Translations under genes and position numbers: made by a program
In this document: positions 48,492-59,167 of the stretch, piece by piece
Numbering within the stretch: the first letter of the stretch is position 1
Layout: each line of letters starts with the position of its first letter
Notes under the pieces: model-generated
What the model was told of the DNA's origin: nothing
Seen by the model: the letters and a program-made list of their open reading frames with translations, nothing else
The model's database searches: none
Assembly (NCBI RefSeq): GCF_000585995.1
Contig: NZ_CP007410.1
Location: 5,173,430-5,237,429 of the forward strand
Direction: 5' to 3'
Length of the DNA stretch: 64,000 bases
From: Pseudomonas brassicacearum
Lineage (GTDB): Bacteria > Pseudomonadota > Gammaproteobacteria > Pseudomonadales > Pseudomonadaceae

Positions 48492-50032
48492 ATGCCCACT
48501 TCTACCTTGCCTACGCCCCCTCTTGCCGAGATCTATGACGTCGCCGTCATTGGCGGCGGTATCAATGGCGTGGGGATTGCCGCGGACGCTGCCGGTCGCG
48601 GTCTTTCGGTGTTCCTTTGCGAAAAGGACGACTTGGCCAGCCATACGTCGTCGGCCAGCAGCAAGCTGATCCACGGCGGCCTGCGCTACCTCGAACATTA
48701 CGAATTCCGCTGGTGCGCGAAGCGCTGGCCGAGCGTGAAGTGCTGCTGACCAAGGCCCCGCACATCGTCAAGCAGATGCGCTTCGTGTTGCCCCACCGCC
48801 CGCACCTGCGTCCGGCCTGGATGATTCGCGCGGGTCTGTTCCTCTACGATCACTTGGGCAAACGCGAGCAGCTCGCAGGCTCCAAAAGTTTGAAGTTCGG
48901 TGCTGACAGCGCGCTGAAAAGCGAGATCACCAAGGGCTTCGAATACTCCGACTGCTGGGTCGATGACGCACGGCTGGTGGTGCTCAACGCCATGGCGGCC
49001 CGGGAAAAAGGCGCTCATGTCCACACCCGTACGCGCTGCGTGAACGCCCGCCGCAGCAAAGGCTTGTGGCATTTGCACCTGGAACGTGCCGACGGCAGCC
49101 TGTTTTCGATCCGCGCCAAAGCGCTGGTGAACGCCGCTGGCCCGTGGGTTGCCAAGTTCATTCGCGATGACCTGAAGATGGAGTCGCCTTACGGCATCCG
49201 CTTGATCCAGGGCAGCCACCTGATCGTGCCGAAAACTCTACGAAGGCGAGCACGCGCGCACATTCTTCAGAATGAAGACCAGCGCATCGTGTTCACTATT
49301 CCGTACCTGAACCAGTTCACCCTGATCGGCACAACCGATCGGGAATACACCGGTGACCCGGCCAAGGTGTCGATTACCGAAGGTGAAACTGATTACCTGT
49401 TGAAAGTGGTCAACGCGCACTTCAAGAAGCAGATCAGCCGCGAAGACATCCTGCACAGCTATTCCGGTGTGCGTCCGCTGTGCAACGACGAATCCGACAA
49501 CCCGTCTGCCGTCACCCGGGACTACACCCTGGCGCTTTCGGGCGGCGGCGAAGAAGCGCCCTTGCTGTCGGTGTTCGGCGGCAAGCTGACCACCTACCGC
49601 AAACTGGCCGAATCGGCGATGGCGCAACTGGCTCCCTACTTCACGCAGATGCGCGGAAGCTGGACAGCCGTAGAGGCCCTCCCCGGCGGCGAAAACATGA
49701 CCACCCCGCAAGCGCTGTGCTCGGCGTTGCGTGACAAGTTCGACTGGCTGCCCACCGACATCGCCCGCCGTTGGGCCACCACCTACGGTAGCCGCACCTG
49801 GCGCATGCTTGAAGGCGTGCACAACCTCGGCGACCTGGGCGAACACCTCGGTGCAGGCCTGTACACTCGGGAAGTCGACTACCTGTGCAGCGACGAATGG
49901 GCCATCGACGCCCAGGACATCCTATGGCGCCGCAGTAAGCTGGGCCTGTTCACTACCCCAGCCGAACAGGAAAAGCTGCAGCAGTACCTGAACAAGGTTG
50001 AGCACAACCGGCGCAAGATCGAAGCAGCCTGA
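48492..50032 (+). pseudogene. glpD: glpD, aerobic glycerol-3-phosphate dehydrogenase, disrupted by three indels
   Basis: The start (ATG 48492, GAGG upstream) gives the FAD motif VAVIGGGINGVGIAADAAGRG and SKLIHGGLRYLEHYEFR, then shifts frame. One base is missing near 48709-48711, where CGC-CTG-GTG is expected. The downstream frame carries the rest of GlpD to 50032 (LSVFGGKLTTYRKLAES, SDEWAIDAQDILWRRSKLG). A second scar at about 49231-49258 has one extra A and one extra CG, turning an expected VPKLYEGEHAHIL into VPKTLRRRARAHIL while restoring frame. Removing the net 2 bases gives 1539 bp, a normal 512-residue enzyme. As written no full protein is made. Confidence 0.85.
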
Positions 50033-50050
50033 CGGATATCCCGCAAACTC

Positions 50051-50085
50051 AAAGCCCCTGAATCCAGCGATTCAGGGGCTTTTTG
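50051..50085 (+). terminator. Terminator after glpD
   Basis: AAAGCCCCTGAATC and GATTCAGGGGCTTT arms with a CAGC loop are followed by TT, 18 bp after the glpD stop. Confidence 0.9.
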
Positions 50086-50110
50086 CTATCTGGCGTCCAC
50101 CGATGCCCCC

Positions 50111-50200
50111 TGTGGGAGCGAGCTTGCTCGCGATGAGACCGGCACATCCAACATCTATGGCGACTGACACACCGCTATCGCGAGCAAGCTCGCTCCCACA
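50111..50200. repeat. REPIN, TGTGGGAGCGAGC family
   Basis: A head-to-head REP pair lies between the glpD terminator and the aatJ regulatory region. Confidence 0.9.
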
Positions 50201-50224
50201 ATAGCTCGGGGCAGGTTCAAGGCA

Positions 50225-50238
50225 TTCGGTTTTCCGAA
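50225..50238 (+). promoter_or_regulatory. AauR-type palindrome upstream of aatJ
   Basis: TTCGGTTTTCCGAA fits TTCGG-N4-CCGAA exactly, the inverted repeat I recall as the AauR element in P. putida. It lies about 120 bp upstream of the sigma-54 promoter candidate, a normal distance for an enhancer-binding activator. Confidence 0.75.
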
Positions 50239-50346
50239 CGCGACCCACCAGTCAATTCGGCTAACCGGATGATCAGGTCGCCAAAAACCCTGAAACAAAA
50301 CATTAATTTCCTTTAAAAACAATTGATTAACTAGATAGCCCTGGCC

Positions 50347-50362
50347 TGGCACGAGTCATGCT
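50347..50362 (+). promoter_or_regulatory. Sigma-54 promoter of aatJQMP
   Basis: TGGCACGAGTCATGCT has the GG and GC pairs exactly 12 bp apart (50348 and 50360), as in the -24/-12 consensus TGGCAC-N5-TTGC with one change (ATGC). It lies about 115 bp before aatJ, giving a long 5' leader. Confidence 0.7.
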
Positions 50363-50478
50363 CTACACTCCTGGAGACGAATGCCCTGTACGCCAACACA
50401 ACAGGAGCTGCAGGCATTTGAAGCACTCAAGGGCCGACGAACCGGCTAAATAAGAAAAACAATGTCGAGGAAATATAG

Positions 50479-51393
50479 ATGCGCATCGTTCCCCATCTCC
50501 TGGGCGCAGCCATTGCTGCCGCTCTGATCAGCACTCCGGTTTTCGCAGCCGAACTGACCGGCACGTTGAAAAAGATCAAAGAGTCCGGCGTTATCACGCT
50601 TGGGCATCGCGACGCTTCCATTCCGTTTTCCTATATCGCGGACGCTTCCGGCAAGCCGGTCGGCTACTCCCACGATATCCAGCTGAAAGTCGTCGAAGCG
50701 ATCAAGAAAGACCTGGACATGCCGAACCTGCAGGTCAAATACAACCTGGTCACCTCGCAAACCCGTATCCCGCTGGTGCAGAACGGCACCGTCGACCTGG
50801 AATGCGGCTCCACCACCAACAACGTCGAGCGTCAGCAGCAAGTTGACTTCTCCGTTGGCATCTTCGAGATCGGCACCAAGCTGCTGACCAAGAAAGATTC
50901 CAAGTACAAGGATTTCGATGACCTCAAAGGCAAGAACGTCGTGACCACCGCTGGCACCACGTCCGAACGCCTGCTCAAGTCCATGAACGCCGACAAGCAA
51001 ATGGGCATGAACGTCATCTCCGCCAAAGACCACGGCGAATCCTTCCAGATGCTCGAAGGCGGCCGCGCGGTTGCCTTCATGATGGACGACGCCCTGCTGG
51101 CCGGTGAAGCCGCCAAGGCCAAGAAAGCCGACGACTGGGCCGTGACCGGTACTCCACAGTCGTATGAAATCTACGGCTGCATGATGCGCAAGGGCGACGA
51201 GCCGTTCAAAAAGGCTGTGGATGACGCCATCAAGGCCACCTACGCTTCGGGCGAGATCAACAAGATCTACGAAAAATGGTTCATGCAGCCAATCCCGCCG
51301 AAAGGCCTGAACCTGAACTTCCCGATGAGCGAAGAGCTCAAGGCACTGATCGCCAAACCGACCGACAAAGCGGCTGACGACAAGAAATCCTGA
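50479..51393 (+). CDS. aatJ: Glutamate/aspartate ABC transporter binding protein
   Basis: This 304-residue periplasmic protein has a signal peptide (1-24, cleavage after VFA). It is a family-3 solute-binding protein with GVITLGHRDASIPFSYI at the start of the mature domain and CGSTTNNVERQQQVDFS, GTTSERLL and the hinge DDALLAGEA. The partner genes aatQMP follow, and the aauSR regulators of acidic amino acid uptake come next. AGGAAA precedes the ATG. It binds glutamate and aspartate; glutamine is possible. Confidence 0.94.
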   Translation: MRIVPHLLGAAIAAALISTPVFAAELTGTLKKIKESGVITLGHRDASIPFSYIADASGKPVGYSHDIQLKVVEAIKKDLDMPNLQVKYNLVTSQTRIPLVQNGTVDLECGSTTNNVERQQQVDFSVGIFEIGTKLLTKKDSKYKDFDDLKGKNVVTTAGTTSERLLKSMNADKQMGMNVISAKDHGESFQMLEGGRAVAFMMDDALLAGEAAKAKKADDWAVTGTPQSYEIYGCMMRKGDEPFKKAVDDAIKATYASGEINKIYEKWFMQPIPPKGLNLNFPMSEELKALIAKPTDKAADDKKS

Positions 51394-51412
51394 TTTCTGA
51401 CTAACCTTATCT

Positions 51413-51437
51413 CCTGAAGGGGCCCGGCCCTTTCAGG
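51413..51437 (+). other. Hairpin between aatJ and aatQ
   Basis: CCTGAA at 51413-51418 pairs with TTCAGG at 51432-51437, extended inward by a GC-rich stem to a 3-nt loop. No T-run follows, so it is more likely an mRNA-stabilising element that raises binding protein over permease than a terminator. The remaining 150 bp to aatQ hold no gene. Confidence 0.5.
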
Positions 51438-51583
51438 GGATGGTCACTCCCTGCTGGCAAATTTGGAAACACTCGAACCGGTGGCAGTCGAGCCGATCGT
51501 GTGTGCCTGACCTCCAAGTCGGGCGGGAACGGAGCTTCCCCAGGCGGGCATTTGTATATCGATCGATCTGAGGGGAGACCCTA

Positions 51584-52330
51584 ATGAATTACAACTGGGA
51601 CTGGGGCGTGTTCTTCAAGTCCACCGGCGTGGGCAGCGAGATTTATCTCGACTGGTACGTAGCCGGCCTGGGCTGGACCATCGCCATCGCCGTCGTGGCC
51701 TGGATCATCGCCCTGCTGCTGGGCTCGATTCTGGGTGTGATGCGCACCGTGCCGAACCGGCTGGTATCGGGTATCGCCACGTGCTACGTGGAACTCTTCC
51801 GTAACGTGCCGCTGCTGGTTCAGCTGTTCATCTGGTACTTCCTGGTGCCCGATCTGCTGCCTCCAGATTTGCAGGAGTGGTACAAACAAGACCTGAACCC
51901 GACCACCTCTGCTTATCTGAGCGTCGTCGTGTGCCTGGGCCTGTTCACCGCCGCCCGCGTCTGCGAACAGGTACGCACCGGTATCCAGGCGCTGCCACGC
52001 GGCCAGGAATCCGCCGCCCGCGCCATGGGTTTCAAGCTGCCGCAGATCTACTGGAACGTGCTGCTGCCCCAGGCTTACCGGATTATTATTCCGCCGCTTA
52101 CCTCGGAATTCCTCAACGTCTTCAAGAACTCCTCCGTGGCCTCGCTGATCGGCCTGATGGAGCTGCTCGCGCAGACCAAACAGACCGCCGAGTTCTCCGC
52201 CAACCTGTTCGAAGCCTTTACCCTGGCGACGTTGATCTACTTCACCCTGAACATGAGCCTGATGCTGCTGATGCGCATGGTCGAGAAGAAAGTCGCGGTG
52301 CCCGGCCTGATCTCCGTGGGGGGTAAATAA
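51584..52330 (+). CDS. aatQ: Glutamate/aspartate ABC transporter permease
   Basis: This 248-residue inner-membrane protein has about five helices and the binding-protein-dependent permease motif EAA-like segment (ALPRGQESAARAMGFKLPQIYWNVLLPQ split by the loop). It contacts the ATPase in the cytosol. GAGGGGAGA precedes the ATG. It overlaps aatM by 1 bp. It is homologous to GltJ. Confidence 0.92.
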   Translation: MNYNWDWGVFFKSTGVGSEIYLDWYVAGLGWTIAIAVVAWIIALLLGSILGVMRTVPNRLVSGIATCYVELFRNVPLLVQLFIWYFLVPDLLPPDLQEWYKQDLNPTTSAYLSVVVCLGLFTAARVCEQVRTGIQALPRGQESAARAMGFKLPQIYWNVLLPQAYRIIIPPLTSEFLNVFKNSSVASLIGLMELLAQTKQTAEFSANLFEAFTLATLIYFTLNMSLMLLMRMVEKKVAVPGLISVGGK

Positions 52331-53001
52331 TGGAATTCGATTTCACTGGCATCATCCCGGCCATTCCCGGCTTGTGGAACGGCATGCTGATGACCCTTCA
52401 GCTGATGGTGCTCGGCGTCGTCGGCGGGGTCATCCTGGGGACGATCCTGGCCCTCATGCGCCTGTCCCATAACAAGCTGATCTCCAACATCGCCGGCGCC
52501 TACGTCAATTACTTCCGCTCGATCCCACTGCTGCTGGTGATCACCTGGTTCTACCTGGCGGTGCCGTTCGTGCTGCGCTGGATCACTGGCGAAGACACCC
52601 CCATCGGCGCGTTCGGCTCTTGCGTCGTGGCGTTCATGATGTTCGAAGCGGCGTACTTCTGCGAAATCGTGCGAGCCGGCGTGCAGTCGATCGCCAAGGG
52701 CCAGATGGGTGCCGCCCAGGCACTGGGCATGAATTATGGCCAGACCATGCGCCTGATCATCCTGCCCCAAGCGTTTCGCAAGATGACCCCGCTGCTGCTG
52801 CAGCAGAGCATCATCCTGTTTCAGGACACCTCGCTGGTCTACACCGTCGGCCTGGTGGACTTCCTCAATGCTTCGCGGGCCAATGGCGACATCATCGGCC
52901 GCTCCAATGAGTTCCTGATCATCGCAGGTCTCGTGTACTTCACAATCAGCTTTGCCGCCTCGCTGCTGGTCAAGCGTCTGCAAAAAAGGTTCGCCGTATG
53001 A
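52330..53001 (+). CDS. aatM: Glutamate/aspartate ABC transporter permease, second subunit
   Basis: This 223-residue permease is homologous to GltK, with its own EAA-type loop ([29 protein letters not shown], about 127-155). It pairs with AatQ to form the membrane channel. It begins on the last base of the aatQ stop codon and overlaps aatP by 4 bp, so the operon is translationally coupled. Confidence 0.92.
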   Translation: MEFDFTGIIPAIPGLWNGMLMTLQLMVLGVVGGVILGTILALMRLSHNKLISNIAGAYVNYFRSIPLLLVITWFYLAVPFVLRWITGEDTPIGAFGSCVVAFMMFEAAYFCEIVRAGVQSIAKGQMGAAQALGMNYGQTMRLIILPQAFRKMTPLLLQQSIILFQDTSLVYTVGLVDFLNASRANGDIIGRSNEFLIIAGLVYFTISFAASLLVKRLQKRFAV

Positions 53002-53732
53002 TCTCTATCAAGAATATCAACAAGTGGTATGGGGACTTCCAGGTACTGACCAATTGCAGCACCGAGGTCAGCAAGGGTGAAGTCGTGGTGGTGTGCGGCC
53101 CGTCCGGTTCGGGCAAGTCCACGCTGATCAAGTGCGTGAACGCCCTGGAGCCGTTCCAGAAAGGCGACGTGATCGTCGATGGCACCTCCATCGCCGACCC
53201 GAAGACCAACCTGCCGAAACTGCGCTCGCGCGTGGGCATGGTGTTCCAGCACTTCGAACTGTTCCCGCACCTGACCATCACCGAAAACCTGACCATCGCG
53301 CAGATCAAGGTGCTGGGCCGCAGCAAGGAAGAAGCCACCAAGAAAGGCCTGCAACTGCTTGAGCGGGTCGGCCTCTCGGCCCATGCCCACAAGCACCCGG
53401 GCCAACTCTCCGGCGGCCAGCAACAGCGCGTGGCGATTGCCCGGGCCCTGGCGATGGACCCGGTGGTGATGCTGTTCGACGAACCGACCTCGGCCCTTGA
53501 CCCGGAAATGGTCAACGAAGTGCTCGACGTGATGGTGCAACTGGCCCACGAGGGCATGACCATGATGTGCGTGACCCACGAAATGGGCTTCGCCCGCAAA
53601 GTGGCGAACCGGGTGATCTTCATGGACCAGGGCCAGATCATCGAAGACTGCAAGAAGGAAGAGTTCTTCGGCGACATCAGCGCCCGCTCCGAACGTGCGC
53701 AGCATTTCCTTGAGAAAATCCTGCAGCACTAA
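52998..53732 (+). CDS. aatP: Glutamate/aspartate ABC transporter ATPase
   Basis: This 244-residue polar-amino-acid ATPase is homologous to GltL. It has Walker [10 protein letters not shown] (about 34-42), the signature [15 protein letters not shown], Walker [16 protein letters not shown] and the switch His in CVTHEMGFA. It completes the aatJQMP importer. A REPIN separates it from aauS. Confidence 0.95.
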   Translation: MISIKNINKWYGDFQVLTNCSTEVSKGEVVVVCGPSGSGKSTLIKCVNALEPFQKGDVIVDGTSIADPKTNLPKLRSRVGMVFQHFELFPHLTITENLTIAQIKVLGRSKEEATKKGLQLLERVGLSAHAHKHPGQLSGGQQQRVAIARALAMDPVVMLFDEPTSALDPEMVNEVLDVMVQLAHEGMTMMCVTHEMGFARKVANRVIFMDQGQIIEDCKKEEFFGDISARSERAQHFLEKILQH

Positions 53733-53750
53733 ACAACACCGTTCCAATCC

Positions 53751-53840
53751 TGTGGGAGCGAGCTTGCTCGCGATAGCAGACTGTCAGTCAACATTATTGT
53801 CGGCCGGTAAGCAGTCATCGCGAGCAAGCTCGCTCCCACA
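53751..53840. repeat. REPIN, TGTGGGAGCGAGC family
   Basis: A head-to-head REP pair lies between aatP and aauS. Confidence 0.9.
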
Positions 53841-53894
53841 AGGATCCAGTGTTGGCTTGTAGATTTGTGTTGTGGTTGACCCAAGGCTTCTGTG

Positions 53895-55795
53895 ATGAAA
53901 TGCGACCCCACCCTCTATCGCGCCGCGCCGCCATCACTTGCCGTGAAGCCTCGTCTGATCCGCCATCTGTTCCTGCCACCGCTGGTCATTGCCCTGATGA
54001 TCGGCCTGGGTTATCTCGGCTTCTGGATCAGTGAGCACTACGGCGTTCGCGGCCTCGCCGAAAACGGCGAGCGTCAGTTGGAGCTGCATGCCCGCGCGGT
54101 CGAAAGCGAGATCAGCAAGTACACCTACCTACCCAGCCTGCTGGAGCTTGAATCCAGCGTCTCGCAATTGCTCGACGACCCGACGCCCGAGCATCGCAGG
54201 ACCGTCAACGAATACCTCGAAGGCCTGAACCGGCGCAGCCGCAGCCGGGCCATCTATGTCATGGACACCACCGGTCGGGTCATGGCCACCAGCAACTGGC
54301 GCGACGTCGACAGTTACCTGGGTGAAGACCTGTCCTTCCGCGCCTACTTCCAGAACGCCGTACGTGGCCAGCCGGGGCGCTTCTACGGCATCGGCAGCAC
54401 CAACGGCGAACCCGGCTACTACCTGGCCCATGGCCTGGAACAACAGGGCAAGATCATCGGCGTCGCCGTGGTCAAGGTGCGCCTCGAAGCCATGGAAGAA
54501 CGCTGGCAGCGCGCGCGCCTGGAAGCCTTCGTCAGCGACGAGAACGGCATCATCATTTTGTCCAGCGACCCGGCGCGACGGCTCAAGTCCGTGCGCCCCC
54601 TGAGCGACGAAACCAAGGAACGCCTGGCCCGTAGCCTGCAGTATTATTGGTTCCCGCTGAATGAACTGGTGCCCCTGGCGCGGGAACGGCTGGCCGAAGG
54701 CATGGAGAAGCTGACCTTTCCGGCCAACACCGAGCTGGCGTCCGACGAGCGCGCCATCAGCTACTTGTCACAGACCCGGCCGTTGAGCGACACGCCGTGG
54801 AATTTCACCCTGCTGACCCCACTTGAAGACCTGCGCCGCCAAGCGATCAACCAAGGCATCCTGGTGGCCGTGGCCTTTGCCCTGGTGGCGTTCCTGCTGA
54901 TCGCCTGGAACGAGCGGCGCAAGGTCATCGCCACCCGCCTCGCCGCCCGCGAAGCCTTGCAGCAAGCCAACAATCAACTCGAGCGTCGGATTACCGAACG
55001 CACCACCGACCTGCGGGCCAGCAACGAACGGCTCAAGGGCCAGATCCGCGAACGACGGCAGGCCGAAGAGACCTTGCGCCGGGCCCAGGACGAACTGGTA
55101 CAGGCCGGGAAACTGGCCGCCATCGGCCAGATGTCCACCAGCATCGCCCATGAACTCAACCAGCCGCTGGCGGCGCTGCGCACCTTGTCCGGCAATACCG
55201 TGCGCTTCATGGAGCGCGGCCAGCTGGATATCGCCAGCACCAACCTCAAGACCATCAACGAATTGATCGACCGCATGGGCCGGATCACCGCCAGCCTGCG
55301 CTCCTTTGCCCGACGTGGGGACGACCAGGGCCAGGCCAGCCTCGGCAAGGGCGTCGAGGCCGCGCTGCAACTGCTGGGCGCTCGCCTTGAAAGCCTGAAT
55401 ATCCAGGTTCATGCCAGTTTCAACGACGTCCAGGTACAAATCGACCAGACACGCCTGGAGCAGATCCTGGTGAACCTGATCGGCAACGCCCTGGACGCCA
55501 TGCAGAGCCAACCCGAGCCGCAGCTGTGGCTCGAAGGCCAGGCCGGCGACGGCAAATATCGCCTGCGCGTGCGGGATAACGGCCATGGCATTGATCCGGA
55601 AGCACGCAAGCATCTGTTCGAGCCCTTCTTCACCACCAAACCCGGCGAACAGGGCCTGGGCCTGGGCCTGACGCTCTCCGCCAGCCTGGCCGCCGCCACG
55701 GGTGGATACCTGGGCGTCGAGCACCCGGTTGAGGGCGGTGGGACCACGTTTGTCCTCAGTTTACCGTTGGTAAGCCTTTTACCTGCCGAGCCGCT

Positions 55796-55799
<4 letters not shown>
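53895..55799 (+). CDS. aauS: Sensor histidine kinase AauS, DctB-like
   Basis: This 634-residue kinase has an N-terminal helix (about 22-44), a large periplasmic double-PAS-like domain (about 45-310) and a second helix near 325. A coiled linker follows (ERRITERTTDLRASNERLKGQ). The phospho-acceptor motif is SIAHELNQPLAAL and the ATPase boxes are NLIGNALDAM, VRDNGHGI and GLGLGLTLS. It is in the DctB class and likely senses acidic amino acids in the periplasm. The ATG at 53895 is chosen over the GTG at 53892. Its stop overlaps the aauR start by 4 bp. Confidence 0.9.
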
Positions 55800-57124
<1,325 letters not shown>

Positions 57125-57207
57125 TCGTTGCTGGAAGTGGCGAGGTTGATAGCGACGACGGTGCTGGTCAGCGCTTGGGCGAGGGCCCCCGGCCAAGCCC
57201 GGAAAAG

Positions 57208-57297
57208 TGTGGGAGCGGGCTTGCTCGCGAAAGCGCCGGATCAGCTTGCATCGATGCAGGATAAGACGGCCCCTTCGCGAGCAAGTCCGCTCCCCCA
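57208..57297. repeat. Degenerate REPIN, TGTGGGAGCGGGC variant
   Basis: The left arm is intact but the right arm carries changes (GCAAGTCCGCTCCCCCA), so pairing is weaker. It lies between aauR and the convergent NAD(P)-binding protein gene. Confidence 0.8.
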
Positions 57298-57317
57298 GGG
57301 GCTCGCGAGGTGCCGGA

Positions 57318-57932
57318 TCAATACCCGACGGTGAACCGCGTGCGGGAAAACTGTGGCGTCTCCACTTCATCGATCATCGCGATGGCGTAATCGGCAAAGC
57401 TGATCCAGCTGCGTCCAGCGTCATCGAACAGCAGGTGATTCTTGCCAAGACGGAACTGGCCGGTGCGCTCGGTTTCGACGAACTCCGCCGAGGGCGAGAG
57501 GAAAGTCCAGTCCAGGTCCTGTTCCTTGCGCAGCACATCCAGGAACAATGCACCGGCGCTGGCTTCGGCGAGGTATTCCTCTGGAAAGCCCTCGCTGTCG
57601 ATCACACGGGTGCTGTCTGGGAGCAGCAACGAACCGGCTCCGCCCACCACCAGCAAGCGCTTGACCCCAGCGGCTTTCACCGGCGCGATGACCTTGTCGG
57701 CCGGCACGGTGGCAAAGTGAGCGGCACTGATCACCACGTCATGCCCGGTGATGGCGGCGGTCAACGCCTCGCTGTCCAATACATCCAGTTGCTTGCTGAC
57801 CACCCCGGCCCTTTCGCCGATTTTTGCCGTATTGCGGGCAATGGCCGTCACGCTGTGTCCACGACGCAGGGCCTCCTCCAACAATTGGCTGCCGGCCCGG
57901 CCAGTGGCGCCGATGATTGCGATCTTGCTCAT
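57318..57932 (-). CDS. NAD(P)-binding oxidoreductase, atypical SDR type
   Basis: This 204-residue Rossmann protein has IAIIGATGRAGSQLLEEAL (GATGxxG, residues 4-22) and RNTAKIG after beta-2, without the Tyr-x-x-x-Lys catalytic pair of classical dehydrogenases. It belongs to the NmrA-like/YwnB-like group and probably senses or uses NAD(P)H. No operon partner is visible. Its function is unknown. Confidence 0.82.
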   Translation of the reverse strand: MSKIAIIGATGRAGSQLLEEALRRGHSVTAIARNTAKIGERAGVVSKQLDVLDSEALTAAITGHDVVISAAHFATVPADKVIAPVKAAGVKRLLVVGGAGSLLLPDSTRVIDSEGFPEEYLAEASAGALFLDVLRKEQDLDWTFLSPSAEFVETERTGQFRLGKNHLLFDDAGRSWISFADYAIAMIDEVETPQFSRTRFTVGY

Positions 57933-58013
57933 GATGTTCTCCAGTGATTACACATAAATGCTATCGAAGGTGTGCTCGAAACGGACACGACAAATCTTTG
58001 TGGCGTTACATCG

Positions 58014-58146
58014 TTGTGGCGAGGGAGCTTGCTCCCGCTCGGCTGCGAAGCAGTCGCAAAACGGCTCATGCGGTGTGTCAGGTACACTCCATTTAATGAC
58101 ATTGGGGCCGCTGCGCAGCCCAGCGGGAGCAAGCTCCCTCGCCACA
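58014..58146. repeat. REPIN, GTGGCGAGGGAGC family, long form
   Basis: Two complementary REP arms with about 85 bp between lie between the NAD(P)-binding protein and MBL-fold protein genes. The rest of that gap shows nothing more. Confidence 0.88.
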
Positions 58147-58174
58147 AAAGCTCATCCGCCATAACATCAGGGAT

Positions 58175-59053
58175 TCACCACTTCATCTCCCCCTTGGCCA
58201 CCTTGGCACTGAGTTCCAGGGAGCTGTCTTCGCCCAGGTTCGGGTAGCGCTTTTTCATGGCGGCAATCAGCGCGGTGGAATCCTTGGCCCGGGCGGTTTC
58301 CTCGTCGAAGGCCTTGATGTAATCGGCGGTGAATTTCACCGGGGCCAGGGACCGGGCGCTTTCACCCAGGTAATGGCCCGGAATCACGGTCTTCGGTTGC
58401 AGCTTTTCAATGCCCGCCAGCGTCCCCAGCCAATCCTTGTGGGACTGCGGCGTCTGGGTATCGGCCATCCAGACGTGAATGTTCTCGGCCACCACCACAC
58501 CGCCGACCACCGCCTTGATCGACGGAATCCACACGAAACTGCGGTCCGGCTGCGGGCCATCAAGACCGACGACCTGCAAGCGCTGGCCTTCCAGGGTCAG
58601 GCTGTCGCCCTTGAGGACCTGGGGCACGATGGTTTTGGCCGGTGCGTCGGCCTTCAGGATCGGCCCCCAATATTTCAGCTTGCCGTCCATGGTGTGCTTG
58701 ATGTGCTCGACCGTCGGCGCGGACGCCAGGACCTTGGCCCCGGGGAACGCGGCTGTCAGGGTTTCCAGACCAAAATAGTAGTCGGGATCGCCGTGGCTGA
58801 TGTAAATCGTGGTCAGTTGTTTGCCGCTGGCGCGGATTTTTTCCACGAGCTGTTCGGCCTGGGCCTTGCCGAACTGGGCGTCCACCAGGATCGCCTCCTT
58901 CTCGCCGCTGACCAATACCGAGGTCACCGGAAAAATGGCCGCCGCGCCCGGATTGTAGACATCCAGCGTCAGGTCGGCGGCCCAGGTGTGGGCGGCAAAA
59001 GCCATCGATGCGGTCGCCAGCAACAGGCGCTTGAGTGGGGTGAATACGGTCAT
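58175..59053 (-). CDS. Exported MBL-fold metallo-hydrolase
   Basis: This 292-residue protein has a signal peptide (about 1-26, cleavage near WAADL) and a metallo-beta-lactamase fold. The metal motif is SHGDPDYYFG, a variant of HxHxDH in which the first His position is Ser-His-Gly and the last His is Tyr. Later ligands appear in PGHYLG. GGAG lies before the ATG at 59053; a longer upstream reading to 59164 has no site. It is divergent from a LysR regulator, which may control it. The substrate is unknown. Confidence 0.82.
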   Translation of the reverse strand: MTVFTPLKRLLLATASMAFAAHTWAADLTLDVYNPGAAAIFPVTSVLVSGEKEAILVDAQFGKAQAEQLVEKIRASGKQLTTIYISHGDPDYYFGLETLTAAFPGAKVLASAPTVEHIKHTMDGKLKYWGPILKADAPAKTIVPQVLKGDSLTLEGQRLQVVGLDGPQPDRSFVWIPSIKAVVGGVVVAENIHVWMADTQTPQSHKDWLGTLAGIEKLQPKTVIPGHYLGESARSLAPVKFTADYIKAFDEETARAKDSTALIAAMKKRYPNLGEDSSLELSAKVAKGEMKW

Positions 59054-59167
59054 GGTGTGCTCCGTTGTCCAAAAGCCCGAAAAGGGAATGAAACGGAGCT
59101 TAATGACCTGGTTCATTTCAAAAAATGCGATGATCCAACATAGTTTGTTTCTGAAATCGGGCAAATC

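Noticed and set aside
57948..58247. Several short frames on both strands around 58 kb
   Set aside because: They are reading frames through the REPIN palindrome, and the same peptide (ARELAPA...) appears at other REP copies.
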